NCBI GenBank assembly: GCA_002298165.1
Contig: DBMI01000030.1
Location: 16,501 to 80,500, forward strand
Length of the DNA: 64,000 nt
Reading direction: 5' to 3'
Origin: Desulfarculales bacterium UBA702
GTDB taxonomy: Bacteria; Desulfobacterota; Syntrophobacteria; Syntrophobacterales; Syntrophobacteraceae
Shown here piece after piece: positions 9,144-19,700 of this stretch (position 1 is the first letter of the stretch; each line of letters opens with the position of its first letter). The notes below the pieces were generated by a model. It was not told the origin of the DNA and did no database searches. It was given only the letters and a program-made list of their open reading frames with translations. A program made the position numbers and the translations under genes.

Positions 9144-10210
9144 AGGTACTTCTCCACTTGCGCCGCCCTGTGCGAGTATGTGTGTTCTGAAAGTACCCTG
9201 TTCATAGCGGTTCTGCCGATACTTTTTGCCTCTTGGGGCGTAAGCGATTTCAGAATGTCGGCCACTTCCTGACCATTTTTCGCCACGAGCACCTCGCGGC
9301 CCGGTTCGAGGAACTGCTCGATCCCCAACCAGTAGTCGGTGATGATGCACGACCCGGCACCGGCGGCTTCGAATACCCTGGTCGCCGGAGAAAAACCGTA
9401 TCTTGCCATACTCTCGCGGCTGATGTTCAAAACTGCTTTCGGTGTGCAGTTGAAGGCATTATGATCGGCTGTATAGACGTGACCCATATATCCGATGTTT
9501 TCCGTCATCGGTTTATCTCCCCAGCCATTTCCGCCGAGAAGGAACCGGTACTCGGGCAGCTGTTCGGCAACGCTGAAGAAGAACTCGCCTACCCTGCTCT
9601 CTCGGTCAGGAAGGCGGTTGCCAAGAAAACTGAGGTCCGCCGCGAACCTGGGATCGGGGGCCACCGGGCAATGGGTGGCCGGGTCCAGGGCATTATATAT
9701 CGGGACACACTCCCTGGCATTGAATTGCCTGTATCCTTCCACCACCGGATCGCCGCCGCCATAGGTAAAAATCATGTCATAGCGCGGGACGAGCTTTCGG
9801 AACGGATCGTCGGGGTTGGATTGCATCCTGTCGAGAGTGGCAGGCGCATCGACATCCCAGAAAACAACTTTGTTCCCGGGTTTTTTGAGGCTTAGGACTT
9901 CGGATTCCAGGAGACGGTCGAAAACTCCAACGCCGCTTGCTTTCACGATTAAATCGGCACCTCTTGCGCTTTCGAGTGCCTTCATCACTCCTTCCTTACC
10001 CTGTCCCGAGTAAACTACCACGTTTGCCCAGTCAGGATCGGCGATGTCCCTGTGCTTTTGCCGCTCGTATGCATCCGGTTCGTAGAAAACGGTTTTATGG
10101 CCCAGTTCGTCGAGAGCCCTAATAATTCCACGATAGTAAGTAGCCGCGCCATTCCAGTAAGCGGAAACAAGACTGGAACCGAAAAAAGCAATTTTAAGCC
10201 CCTGGGACAT
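9140..10210 (-). CDS. CgeB-like glycosyltransferase, copy 1
   Basis: This protein of 356 residues starts at ATG 10210, with AGGAGG eight bases upstream. The longer frame upstream overlaps the neighbouring gene and was rejected. The N-terminal domain starts GLKIAFFGSSLVSAYWNG. The C-terminal donor-binding region has SPATRVFEAAGAGSCIITD and then LEPGREVLVAKN. This pattern repeats in the next gene, so the pair looks like a tandem duplication that has since diverged. The start overlaps the end of the upstream glycosyltransferase by 17 bp, implying translational coupling. Confidence 0.86.
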   Translation of the reverse strand: MSQGLKIAFFGSSLVSAYWNGAATYYRGIIRALDELGHKTVFYEPDAYERQKHRDIADPDWANVVVYSGQGKEGVMKALESARGADLIVKASGVGVFDRLLESEVLSLKKPGNKVVFWDVDAPATLDRMQSNPDDPFRKLVPRYDMIFTYGGGDPVVEGYRQFNARECVPIYNALDPATHCPVAPDPRFAADLSFLGNRLPDRESRVGEFFFSVAEQLPEYRFLLGGNGWGDKPMTENIGYMGHVYTADHNAFNCTPKAVLNISRESMARYGFSPATRVFEAAGAGSCIITDYWLGIEQFLEPGREVLVAKNGQEVADILKSLTPQEAKSIGRTAMNRVLSEHTYSHRAAQVEKYL

Positions 10211-11360
10211 TCCGTGGAACCTCCTGGTAGCGCACGCTTGATCCGGAGCCGGCGCTGTTTCTGCCAGATTCGAGCTGCCGATAAATTGAGAAAAGCTCAT
10301 CGGAGCGGTGGGCGCAGGTGTGCCTTGCCAAGATTGTGGAAAGGCCGTGCGATGACAATTCCTCCGCAAGGCCCTTATCGTTGAGAATTGCTTGGAGATG
10401 CCGCCGCATCTGCCTGCCATCGTAGGCCACAAGGTAGTCTTTTCCGGGCGTGAAAAGTCCTTCCGCATCATTCCAGGGCGAGCATACCAGTGGAATCCCG
10501 CATGCAAGGGCCTCAAAGGGCCTGATGGTCGGGATACCGGGAAGGGCCTCCACATAGGGCCTGCGCGGTATGTGAACCGTTGCCGCAAATCGGGCAAAGA
10601 TCCGGGGTACCTCGAAGTTCGGAAGCCAGCCGCCGTATGCAATTCCTGCCCGGGCTAGTTCGGCGATGGCTCGCCCCGGATACCTGACTCCATAAGCCTG
10701 GGCATCGAGCTTCAGGTCCATTACCGGTTCTACAAAGAACTTCATCAGCTCCGAGGTCCGCTCTTCGTCACCCCAGTTACCGATCCAAACAAGCTGCCGC
10801 TCTTTTGCGCATTCAGATGAATGATGCGGGCGAAAGATGCTGATATCCGCAGCCTCATGCCAGGTCCAGGCTCTTTGCGTCCAGGACCGTTCAAGGTAAA
10901 TGTCTCTTATGACCCTTCCATAGGCCAGCACGCCATCATAATGGGTGAGGTCATAAGCCGCCATGTCACCAGGCTCTGTTACGCAGCGGTGGTGAGTGTC
11001 GTGGAAAAGAAGCCTGTAGCTTCGGGTTGATGCCCTGTGCTCGCCTATTCTTTTAACCAGGCCGTGATCGTTCCACTCATGGACGATCACCAGGTCGGCC
11101 CCATCGAGGACAACATCCAGATCAAGCGTTTCAAAATCGTAGAAGTTGCTCTTCAGGTTGTATACCCCCTGAAATCTGATTAATGGGTCGTTTCCATGAG
11201 CTGCGCGGAGGTTTTTCAGACTCCAGCCATCAGACGGCTCGTAAACCCTCACTTCATGTCCACGTGAGATCAGCTCAGAGACCATGCCTCTCAGGAAATG
11301 AGCATTTCCATGATTCCAATCGGATATGAGCGAGTGGTAAAACATTACAATCCGCATCAC
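10194..11360 (-). CDS. glycosyltransferase, GT-B fold (CgeB/GT1-like)
   Basis: This 388-residue protein has a GTG at 11360 directly followed by GTG-ATG; the ATG at 11357 is an equally good start (AAGG 9 bp upstream). The N-terminal Rossmann-like domain reads MRIVMFYHSLISDWNHGNAH. The C-terminal domain has TIRPFEALACGIPLVCSPW and LFTPGKDYLVAYDG, the conserved acidic and backbone contacts of Glyco_trans_1_2 enzymes. It is more distant from the two downstream CgeB-like copies than they are from each other, but has the same architecture. It sits 15 bp downstream of the GT4 gene. Its substrate is unknown. Confidence 0.83.
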   Translation of the reverse strand: MMRIVMFYHSLISDWNHGNAHFLRGMVSELISRGHEVRVYEPSDGWSLKNLRAAHGNDPLIRFQGVYNLKSNFYDFETLDLDVVLDGADLVIVHEWNDHGLVKRIGEHRASTRSYRLLFHDTHHRCVTEPGDMAAYDLTHYDGVLAYGRVIRDIYLERSWTQRAWTWHEAADISIFRPHHSSECAKERQLVWIGNWGDEERTSELMKFFVEPVMDLKLDAQAYGVRYPGRAIAELARAGIAYGGWLPNFEVPRIFARFAATVHIPRRPYVEALPGIPTIRPFEALACGIPLVCSPWNDAEGLFTPGKDYLVAYDGRQMRRHLQAILNDKGLAEELSSHGLSTILARHTCAHRSDELFSIYRQLESGRNSAGSGSSVRYQEVPRNVPGA

Positions 11361-11375
11361 TTAAAACCTTTACCG

Positions 11376-12482
11376 CTAATGAATCTCCGGTGTTTTCATC
11401 TGGATCAGCTCCTTATAACCATCAATGTAGCCTGATGCCATCCGCTGAGGCGTAAAGTCCGCTGCGCGTGTCCGTGCAAGAGAGGCCATGTTATCCCGGT
11501 ATTCACGGTTTTCTATCAAGGTGTTAAGCACCCGTTTCATCTCCGCTGAATCGTCTGGGGCAATGAAAACTGCGGCGCCGTCCCAATTTTCGCGAAGGCT
11601 GCTTATGTCTCCCAGTACCAGGGCGCATCCCGACAGTGCAGCTTCCAGCACTGTCAATCCGAAAGGCTCGTAATAGGCCGGCATGACATAGATCGACGCC
11701 CTGGCATACCAGTCGGCAAGCTCGACGGGAGAGAGCCGCCCAAGGGTGCAAACGCCTGAGCAATCCACTTTGTCCCCATCGGGGGCGCGGTTCTCGCCCG
11801 CAATATATACGGGCCAATCCAATTGCAGGGATACTGCGGCCAGAGCACCCAAGTTTTTGGCCTCATCCCATATGCGTCCAGCCGAAAAAATGAACGGTTC
11901 CTTATCGGTGCTTGAGTAGAGGGAAGCATCGCGGCCATTTGGAATAACCCTGCATCGCGGCAGTTTTCCGTAATGCTCTTCCAGACAGTCCAGCATTGCT
12001 TTTGTCGGCGCAATAACAAGGTCGGCTGAGTGCAACCCCACCGATACGGCGCGGCGGTAGACATCCCAGCATTCCGGGGCACATTCCTTGTTTACGGATT
12101 TCCACCACGAGAGGACGCATGAATGCCCGACCACCAGCACTGGTGATTGCCATGGAAACACTGCGTGAGCATAGCCGTTCAGATGGATCAGATCGGGGCG
12201 GAAACTTTGCTCCAGGTCAAGCAGCCATTCTCCGGACTTCGCAACATCATCCCAAGGGTCCTGCATCCATTCCAGCCGGTAGGTGCTTTCGAAAATCGTC
12301 AGATTTGGCAGTTTAGCCGCATCGACGGCATGCTCGGGAGCAAGAGGGGCACCCATAGTGGCAAGTCCTACCTGGATATTGTAATTCTTCAGCCTTCTTA
12401 TTAACTCCAGAGCATATGTCCATACGCCACCAATGGTATCAGCCGTCATGAGAACACGCTTGGGCATGCAAACTGGTTTCAT
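11376..12482 (-). CDS. GT4-family glycosyltransferase
   Basis: This 368-residue retaining glycosyltransferase has GT-B fold. The N-terminus RVLMTADTIGGVWTYALEL is the usual start of GT4 enzymes, and the C-terminal domain carries the E-x7-E donor motif in YEPFGLTVLEAAL. ATG 12482 overlaps the stop of the radical SAM gene in an ATGA junction, so the two are translationally coupled. Expected role: transfer of a sugar from a nucleotide-sugar donor to a glycan under construction at the cytoplasmic face. The precise sugar is not readable. With the epimerases upstream it fits a surface-oligosaccharide pathway. Confidence 0.9.
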   Translation of the reverse strand: MKPVCMPKRVLMTADTIGGVWTYALELIRRLKNYNIQVGLATMGAPLAPEHAVDAAKLPNLTIFESTYRLEWMQDPWDDVAKSGEWLLDLEQSFRPDLIHLNGYAHAVFPWQSPVLVVGHSCVLSWWKSVNKECAPECWDVYRRAVSVGLHSADLVIAPTKAMLDCLEEHYGKLPRCRVIPNGRDASLYSSTDKEPFIFSAGRIWDEAKNLGALAAVSLQLDWPVYIAGENRAPDGDKVDCSGVCTLGRLSPVELADWYARASIYVMPAYYEPFGLTVLEAALSGCALVLGDISSLRENWDGAAVFIAPDDSAEMKRVLNTLIENREYRDNMASLARTRAADFTPQRMASGYIDGYKELIQMKTPEIH

Positions 12483-13789
12483 TTATTCTCGACCTCGATA
12501 TCGCCGGAGAGGCAATTGCTTTCGAGCTGATTTAGAGAAAGCGGCTGTTGCTCTTGAATATCGCTGAATTGGGTGAAGAACCTTAGATAATGCTCGTGAG
12601 CCCTCTCCCAAGCGAAATCGTCAGGGGGGCCCCAGAGCTTTCTGTACCCAGGGGAGCCGGGATATGGAAAAAGCGGAACGGGCCTGTTTGCCCAGACACC
12701 ATGAGTCCTGAGCATCTCCCTCCAGTCCTCGATTTCATCAGCATTGTCGTACTCAGTTGCTATAAGGTTAGCCTGGACGAAAGGGATCTGCGTCTTGGCG
12801 AAAATAAGACGCTCGTTGAACTCTTTGAATCCCAGCCTCCAATTTTTGTTAAGTATTTTTCTGCCTTTTTCGGATATGCTCTCAACCCCTGTCTCGATTG
12901 AAACGCACCCGGCCTGCCCAAGCAGTTCGAGGATTTCCTCGGGCCAGAGATCAATTCTCATCTGAATGCCAAATTTAAAAGGGCGGCTGCTGAACATTTT
13001 CAACAGCCGTTCGTCTGGAAAGAATATTTCATCAACAAAATAGATGTACTCGACCCCCATTTCGATCAACCGGTCCAGTTCCTCGACAACCGTGCGGAAA
13101 GGCCTCTTGCGGTAGCAGCTTCTGAAATTCTCCTTTGCGCAAAAACTGCACCGGAAAGGACATCCACGCGAAGTCTCCATTTCAGCCCCGAGGCCTGAGG
13201 GGGCGGTATCGAAGCGGTGGTGGTGGTGGAAGTGTTTCTCCATGAACTCGACGGGCCAGTCGAGTGCGGGCAGTATACGCGTATCAACCGAGCGCGGAAT
13301 ACCGTTACAGTTAATTTGGCCATCTTTTAAGTAACAGGCCGAAGGTATCCACTCTTTTGGAGTATTCCCGACCATTGGCAGGATGTCTTCGAATTCACCT
13401 CGCAACACCAGGTCAACACCAAGTTTCTTTAAAACAACCCGGGGAGTGGTGGATCCGTGCGGGCCGACGGCGACCATTATTCCGCCAATCTCCCGCAGGT
13501 TTTCGATGATTTTGCGGGGGACTCTTAGCTCGGGAGGAGGACACCGCCAGAAAAGGTAGCTCGGGGCAGTCGTAACGACGGTAACATCTGGCGAGAATGC
13601 CGCTACGCGTTCGAAGATCTGCTTCGGAGTAAGCCCGAAAAGCTGCGCATCAATCAGCAGGACCTCATGGCCCAGATTTTCCAGGATTGCCCTGGAATAG
13701 CCGAATTCGATGGGCAGATGAGGCTCGCGGCACCCAAAATAGATACTACCCGTGAAGTCCCAGTTTGGATTGATCAATGCATAGCGCAT
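12479..13789 (-). CDS. B12-binding radical SAM protein in a glycan operon
   Basis: This 436-residue protein has an N-terminal cobalamin-binding-like domain (residues 1-140, with VTVVTTAPSYLFW and AVGPHGSTTP). A radical SAM core follows, with the CxxxCxxC iron-sulfur motif at Cys210, Cys214 and Cys217 (SRGCPFRCSFCAKE). A run of His (HFHHHHR) lies at about 187-193. Members of this class usually carry out methyl transfer or rearrangement at unactivated carbon. A subfamily modelled as TIGR04295 is, as I recall, tied to oligosaccharide clusters; I could not check the match. Its place between epimerases and glycosyltransferases suggests it modifies a sugar or lipid carrier of that glycan (inference). 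A 113-bp gap separates it from the upstream epimerase. Confidence 0.9.
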   Translation of the reverse strand: MRYALINPNWDFTGSIYFGCREPHLPIEFGYSRAILENLGHEVLLIDAQLFGLTPKQIFERVAAFSPDVTVVTTAPSYLFWRCPPPELRVPRKIIENLREIGGIMVAVGPHGSTTPRVVLKKLGVDLVLRGEFEDILPMVGNTPKEWIPSACYLKDGQINCNGIPRSVDTRILPALDWPVEFMEKHFHHHHRFDTAPSGLGAEMETSRGCPFRCSFCAKENFRSCYRKRPFRTVVEELDRLIEMGVEYIYFVDEIFFPDERLLKMFSSRPFKFGIQMRIDLWPEEILELLGQAGCVSIETGVESISEKGRKILNKNWRLGFKEFNERLIFAKTQIPFVQANLIATEYDNADEIEDWREMLRTHGVWANRPVPLFPYPGSPGYRKLWGPPDDFAWERAHEHYLRFFTQFSDIQEQQPLSLNQLESNCLSGDIEVENK

Positions 13790-13902
13790 CAGCAGGCTTT
13801 AACTCTTACTTGATGCATGATGGACACCATTGGATGTGTCTACCCTACAGATGTTCAAAGTATACGGGATTTTCAGCGAAAGCGAATTTGATTGTACTTA
13901 GT

Positions 13903-15054
13903 CTAGACGCGCATGAGTTCACGCTTTACCACATAGGAGGAGGTGCGGGACTCGACCAGCCACCGATAAAGTGCACTCACACCTTGCTGGATTGTCTTCC
14001 CTGGAGACCATCCCGTTGCAGCCCGGAATTTGTCAAGGGCGGAGACGAAGTATCTTTGGTCCCCCGGACGCCAGTCCCTATGTTCGACGCGGGGGTGCCT
14101 TCCGTGAATTGAGCTTATGATTCCAAGAAGCTCCACCAGGCTCAATGTATTTTCAGGACCTCCGCCGATGTTGAAAGCATTTCCGGAAATCCTGTCGATG
14201 TTCTTCTGAGCCAGCATAAGCGCATCGACAAGATCCTCGACGAACAAGACGTCGCGGACCTGTAAACCGTCGCCGAACAAAGTTATCGGCCGTCCTTCGA
14301 TAGCCTGAATCAGGAAATGAGACACCCAACCTTGGTCCTCGGTACCGAACTGGTGCGGGCCATAAATGCAACTCATTCGGAATACTGCCGCTTTGATACC
14401 GAATGTGCGGGCATAATCAATAATGTACTGGTCGGCGGCGCCTTTCGAGCACCCGTAGGGGCTGTGAAAATCCAGCGGGTACTGCTCACTGATGCCTCTG
14501 CGGCGTGTAAGATCATCCAGAGGCTCATAGCGCGATCCGTTCCTCTGAAGCAGAATGTCGCAAAGGCCGCCGTATACCTTGTTTGTCGAGGTAAATACCA
14601 GGGGCGGCGGATCTTCCATTTCCCGAAGCGCTTCGAGAATGTTAAGAGTGCCCTTCACGTTAACTTCAAAATCGAGACATGGGTCCACAAGGCTTGTCGT
14701 AACTGCCACCTGGGCGGCAAAATGGAAGACCTGTCCAGCCTGTTGAACCGCCATGGCAACCCTGTCACGGTCTCGAACGTCACCCCTCCAGACAGTGACG
14801 CGGTCTCCATGCATTTCTTTCAGCCAGTCGGTGTTTTGCCCTACCCCCGGCCGCGAGAAATTGTCGAATATCAGCACCTGCCGTCCACCGCTCAGAAGCC
14901 TGTGTGCCATATTGGTCCCGATGAATCCCGATCCGCCCGTGATCAGGACTGGACGCTCTGCTTTATGCCACTTACCAGGAGTGCTCCTGAAACCACGGCT
15001 CACCCTTCGGGATCCATTTACCAGGTGGTTTCCGTACAACAACTTTCCACTCAT
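13903..15054 (-). CDS. NAD-dependent epimerase/dehydratase (extended SDR), second copy
   Basis: This protein of 383 residues starts at ATG 15054, which overlaps the previous stop as ATGA. The nucleotide-binding TGGSGFIG lies at residues 39-46, so about 35 residues precede the Rossmann fold, an unusually long lead. The catalytic Tyr-x3-Lys reads SPYGCSKGAADQY, and the substrate region includes FRMSCIYGPHQFGTEDQGW, resembling CDP-paratose/CDP-tyvelose 2-epimerases. It should interconvert or dehydrate a nucleotide-linked sugar. The exact reaction is not certain. Confidence 0.88.
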   Translation of the reverse strand: MSGKLLYGNHLVNGSRRVSRGFRSTPGKWHKAERPVLITGGSGFIGTNMAHRLLSGGRQVLIFDNFSRPGVGQNTDWLKEMHGDRVTVWRGDVRDRDRVAMAVQQAGQVFHFAAQVAVTTSLVDPCLDFEVNVKGTLNILEALREMEDPPPLVFTSTNKVYGGLCDILLQRNGSRYEPLDDLTRRRGISEQYPLDFHSPYGCSKGAADQYIIDYARTFGIKAAVFRMSCIYGPHQFGTEDQGWVSHFLIQAIEGRPITLFGDGLQVRDVLFVEDLVDALMLAQKNIDRISGNAFNIGGGPENTLSLVELLGIISSIHGRHPRVEHRDWRPGDQRYFVSALDKFRAATGWSPGKTIQQGVSALYRWLVESRTSSYVVKRELMRV

Positions 15055-16166
15055 AATGTGAGCCCCCGTGCAGCAAGTTCCGAACCGGCCAAAGCCGCAT
15101 GATCGACAGCCGCCTGACCAGCAAGCCAATCGGAAAGTTCAACCAGCCCCTGTTCGAACGACACTCGCGGCTCATAACCAAGGATTTGACCCGCCAGCCT
15201 GATGTCGGCGAAACAATGTCGAATATCTCCTACCCGGTACTTACCAGTGGTAACTGGCTCTATGTGTCTAGTTCCAAGCACTTCGCCCATGCACTCGGCT
15301 ACTTCACGAATTGTATATCGATTGCCGCTGCCAATATTGAGAACCCGCCCCACAGCTTCCGGAACATCGAGGCAGAGTCCGCAGGCCCATGCAACATCCC
15401 TGACGCTTACAAAATCACGCTGCTGTTGTCCGTCTTCGTAAATTAGCGGTGGGCGTTCGTTTAAATATCGTGAGGCAAAGATAGCAAGCACCCCTGTGTA
15501 GGGGTTTGAAAGAGCCTGTCTCGGACCGTAGACATTGAAAAATCTCAGGGCGACTGTCGGAATATTGTATGCACGGCCAACGACCATGCACATCTTTTCC
15601 TGGTCGTACTTGGAGAGGGCATAAACCGAAGCCAGAGAAGGTGTTTTGGATTCCGGTGTGGGTACTGGGAAAAGTGTTCCGAGATGATCGCGAAGTTCCC
15701 ATTCACCTGTCTTCAGCTGGTCCAGGCTCCTTTCGGTTCCTTCGCAAAGACTGCGATCAGACCGGCGGTACAGTCCCTCCCCGTAAATACTCATGCTCGA
15801 TGCTATTATCAGTCGTTCCACCGGATGTGTCGCCAGCGCCTCCAGCAACCTGGCTGTCCCCATATTATTCACATCGGTGTATTCGGCAATCTCGTACATG
15901 CTCTGCCCGACACCGACCTTGGCCGCGAAATGATATACGGCATCGACCCCCTTGAGAGCGCGATCGAGGGCGCTTCGATCTCTTACATCCCCCACAACCA
16001 GTTCGACATCGGGATCAAGATATGCGGGCCTTTTTGCCCAGGGGCCGTGAACTTGTTCGTCAAGTCTGTCAAATGCTCGAACCTTGTGGCCGCATTCGAG
16101 AAGTTCATCGGCAACGAATGACCCGATAAATCCTGCCCCACCGGTTATCAATACACTTTTGCCCAA
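15051..16166 (-). CDS. NAD-dependent epimerase/dehydratase (UDP-glucose-4-epimerase-like)
   Basis: This 371-residue extended SDR starts at TTG 16166, with GAGG six bases upstream. The NAD-binding TGGAGFIG is at residues 8-15, HFAAKVGVG follows the central sheet, and the active-site Tyr/Lys lies in SVYALSKYDQEKM. ALRFFNVYGPRQ and YEDGQQQRDFVSVRDVA are typical of GalE-like and nucleuronate epimerases. It is the first gene of the minus-strand glycan operon. It probably supplies a nucleotide-sugar precursor for the glycosyltransferases downstream. The promoter should lie in 16167-16798. Confidence 0.9.
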   Translation of the reverse strand: MGKSVLITGGAGFIGSFVADELLECGHKVRAFDRLDEQVHGPWAKRPAYLDPDVELVVGDVRDRSALDRALKGVDAVYHFAAKVGVGQSMYEIAEYTDVNNMGTARLLEALATHPVERLIIASSMSIYGEGLYRRSDRSLCEGTERSLDQLKTGEWELRDHLGTLFPVPTPESKTPSLASVYALSKYDQEKMCMVVGRAYNIPTVALRFFNVYGPRQALSNPYTGVLAIFASRYLNERPPLIYEDGQQQRDFVSVRDVAWACGLCLDVPEAVGRVLNIGSGNRYTIREVAECMGEVLGTRHIEPVTTGKYRVGDIRHCFADIRLAGQILGYEPRVSFEQGLVELSDWLAGQAAVDHAALAGSELAARGLTL

Positions 16167-16798
16167 TTGTTTCCTCTCCCTGGAAAACTCAGCGGCATGT
16201 ATCGAAACTAAATGATTAGGTACGGGTTAGACCGAGGTACTTTGACCTGAAATAAACGGATTATTTACCGGATCATCCTTATGGGCTGGCCATAGGCGTC
16301 ATTTTTTCTGGTGGAATGGTAATGATCTTTGTTCCCATGTCCATACCGTAAGGGAACTTTTCTCCATTCCGAGCACTTCTGCCAGGGATGGCCGCAACTT
16401 AGGGCTCATGCTCCGCGGAGCCTCGGTTATGAAGAAGTCGCTGATCTTTTTACGGCCACATTATTGATGTCTTTTAAGATCTTGGAATGTTATGGTTTTC
16501 AAGCGCCCAAGTCGGAGATGCCCCGCTGGACAGGGCTGAATAATTGTTTGAGAATTCGCATTACAGGATGATTTCGGACAATACCCGTCCCCGTATCTCG
16601 TCTAATACATAGATTACTGCCTCTATCGTCTGCTTACTTTCAAATCTGGGTATCTATGGTTAGAATGGAGGGATTCAATTCGAATTCACCCTGATAGGAA
16701 TTAATTCAGTCCGTGCAGGATATGATTTGGAGCTGCGCAGACAAAGGCTCTGTTGCGCTCCGGCCTGAATCGCGTACTTACAGCAGAAGGATAAGACC
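16167..16798. other. intergenic region between divergent genes
   Basis: This stretch of 632 bp separates the glycan operon (leftward) from the DUF748 gene (rightward) and must hold both promoters. I see AT-rich patches and scattered short inverted repeats (for example around GAATTCGAATT near 16676) but no convincing promoter pair, RNA gene or coding frame. An 80-codon plus-strand frame at 16329-16571 has no ribosome-binding site and no protein-like pattern. Confidence 0.5.
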
Positions 16799-19700
16799 TT
16801 GAAAAATGTCGCATCCCGCATACTGTATTCCAGGTACTTTCTCGCCGTTACGGGTATTTTGGTCCTCTACACTATGCTGGGCTTTCTGATCGCCCCCATG
16901 ACGGCGGTCTGGTATTTCCCGAGGTACTGCAAAAATAATCTCAACTGTTTGGGCAGCATCGGCAAGCTCAGTCTCAATCCCTTTCTAATGACAATAGAGG
17001 CGAGTGACTTCAAAATCGATGGATCGGAAGGTGACCCGCTTGCCGGATTCCAAAGACTCTTCATTGAATTTAAACCATCCGGCCTGTTTGACCGGACTGC
17101 CCGATTTGCCAAGCTGATTGTTGAGAGGCCCACGATAAACCTCGTTATCGAGCGGGACGGCTCAATCAAATTACCCGTAACCGCCACTCAAGCAAATGAT
17201 GCCGAGTCTAAGGAGGAGGATCAAAAGCCCCCCTCAGACCCGCCAAAGTTTCTGTTTGAGAGTGTTTCCGTCACAGGAGGCGAACTTTTAGTCACCGATA
17301 CGCGCGCCAGTTCCCCAGCCACACTCTCAATCAAGGACATTTCACTCGATTTCAAAAACATCTCAACCATTCGAAAAAATACCGGGACATGTTCGATTTC
17401 TGCAAAGACTACCGCCAGCGAAGCTCTCCAGGCAGAAGGCGAGTTATGTCTCCTACCATTTTCGACAAAGGGGCGAATCTCTTTCTCAGGCATAATGGCC
17501 GAAACTCCATGGAACTTTATAAGTGATAGCCTGAATCTCGATCACCCCTCGGGAAAGCTGGATTTGAGCACCGATTACCGTCTCGATTTAAATGGGCCGG
17601 ACTTGCAACTGGTTCTTGAAAACCTCTCGGTCGGACTTTCCGGGGTGTCGCTGAAGCTTCGCGGCGAAAACAGGAGTTTTTTCGAACTTGGCAAGCTGGC
17701 TGTGGAATCTGCAAGCTTCGACCTCGCATCGAACTCCCTGATGGTTGGCAAAATTTCGGCGGAAGGTGGAAAACTGCACTTGAAAGCCGGCGAAGACGGC
17801 CGTATGAATCTTGATAGAATCGTACGCACGACATCGACCGCACCGGCCGCAGCCCAAAGCGGAGGCTCTCCGAAGCCGCCCACTCACGGTCCAGGCCTAA
17901 AAATAAAAGTAGACTCACTGGAATTAAAAGATTTCCTGTCCGAAGCAACATTAGACAAAAAAGCTACTCCGGGACCGGTTTTCGAGACGAAGTCGCTTTT
18001 GGTGAATTCGGCTGAACTGGATTTCAAAAGAAGAGATTTGCAGGTTTCAAAAGTCAGACTGGACGGCGTCCATCTCGATGCGGGCATTGACAAGGACGGG
18101 AAATTAAACGCGGCAATACTGTTTGCCGGCGGGGGCAATAAATCGACAACGAATGTAGATGTGCCGACATCTCACCCTGAGAATGCCTGGGCTTTTTTAA
18201 TTAAGGAATTTGAGCTGGCGAATTCTCGATTCGCTTTTTCTGATTACGGTCTATCCGAGAGGCCCATATTCAATATCACAGACCTAAATGCACGCCTTGA
18301 GAATATTGGCGGCAAGTCACCGATCGGAGTGGATTTGAAATTGGCAACCGACCAGGGCGGTAAATTTGCATTTCAGGGCAAAGTTAACCCGACTTCCCAG
18401 TCCGTCGAAGCAAAGTTTAACCTGGAAAAACTGGTTTTAACCCCATTCGAGCCGTACCTATCAAGATTTCTCGATCTGACTCTCAAATCCGCTGCAATAT
18501 CCGCCGAGGGATTGTTGCGCTACGCTGTTCCGGAGTCAGGATCAAAACTATCCTATGAAGGCAGTTTGGGAGTCGATAACCTTAACCTCCTTCAGCCTTC
18601 CTCTAAAGAGCCTTTGTTCGGGTTTGCCGCCATGCGGGTACCGAGTCTCAGGCTAACCCTGGAACCTAACAAGCTGGAGGTTGATCGGATAGACTTTGCG
18701 AAGCCCTTCGGCGAATTGATCATAGCCGAGGATAAGACCGTCAATTTGAAGAAGTTGATGAAAGAACAACCGGCCACGAATTCGGCCCCTCCCCGGGAAG
18801 TGTCCAAAAAAGAATCCGCGGTTCCCGCTGCATCCATTGGAGTGCAAAAGAGCCAGGGGAGTTTTTCCTATAACATCGGGAGCATTAAAGTCGAGGAGGG
18901 CAAACTGCTCTTTGCCGATCTGAGCCTGCAGCCCAAGTTCATGTCACGCATACACGATCTCAACGGAACTGTTGCAAAGCTATCCTCGGAGCCGGGCACC
19001 GTCAGCAAAATCGTGCTCGACGGTGGAGTTGACCGGTATGGATCAGCCAAAGTCCGTGGTTCGCTCGACCCGGGAGACTACAAACGTTCAACCGACCTCT
19101 CCCTGATTTTCCGCAATGTAGAGATGTCCTCGATCAATCCCTACTCCGGAAAGTTCGCCGGCAGAAAGATCGTATCCGGAAAGCTTTCCCTGGATCTAAA
19201 TTATAAAATCGAGGGCAGCAAGCTCGTCGGTGACAACAAGATCATTGTTGACAAACTGGTGCTTGGAGAACACGTCAACAGTCCCGATGCCGTAAATCTG
19301 CCTCTGGATCTGGCATTGGCTATTCTTTCCGATTCGAACGGGCGAATCGAGATAGGTCTTCCGGTAGAAGGGGACCTTAGCAACCCGCAATTCGCCATGG
19401 GCCCTCTAATCTGGAAAGCATTTACCTCGATGCTGACAAAGGTTGTCACGGCCCCATTTCGGGCGCTCGGGAACCTGCTGGGTGGAAAATCCGAAGACAA
19501 TTTCGACAGCATTATGTTCGATCCCGGCAGGGCAGAACTGGAACCGCCGGAAAAAGAAAAACTTAAGAGAGTATCTGAAGCGCTTAAGGAAAAACCGCTC
19601 CTGCGGCTTTCCATAGTGGGTCGGTATAGTGCCGAGGTCGACTCCGGTGTACTGAAGGATCTGGCTGTGCGCCGCCAGATTGCAAAGAGAATGGGTATTA

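Noticed and set aside
16329..16571. 80-codon plus-strand frame in the divergent intergenic region
   Set aside because: No ribosome-binding site and no protein-like pattern.
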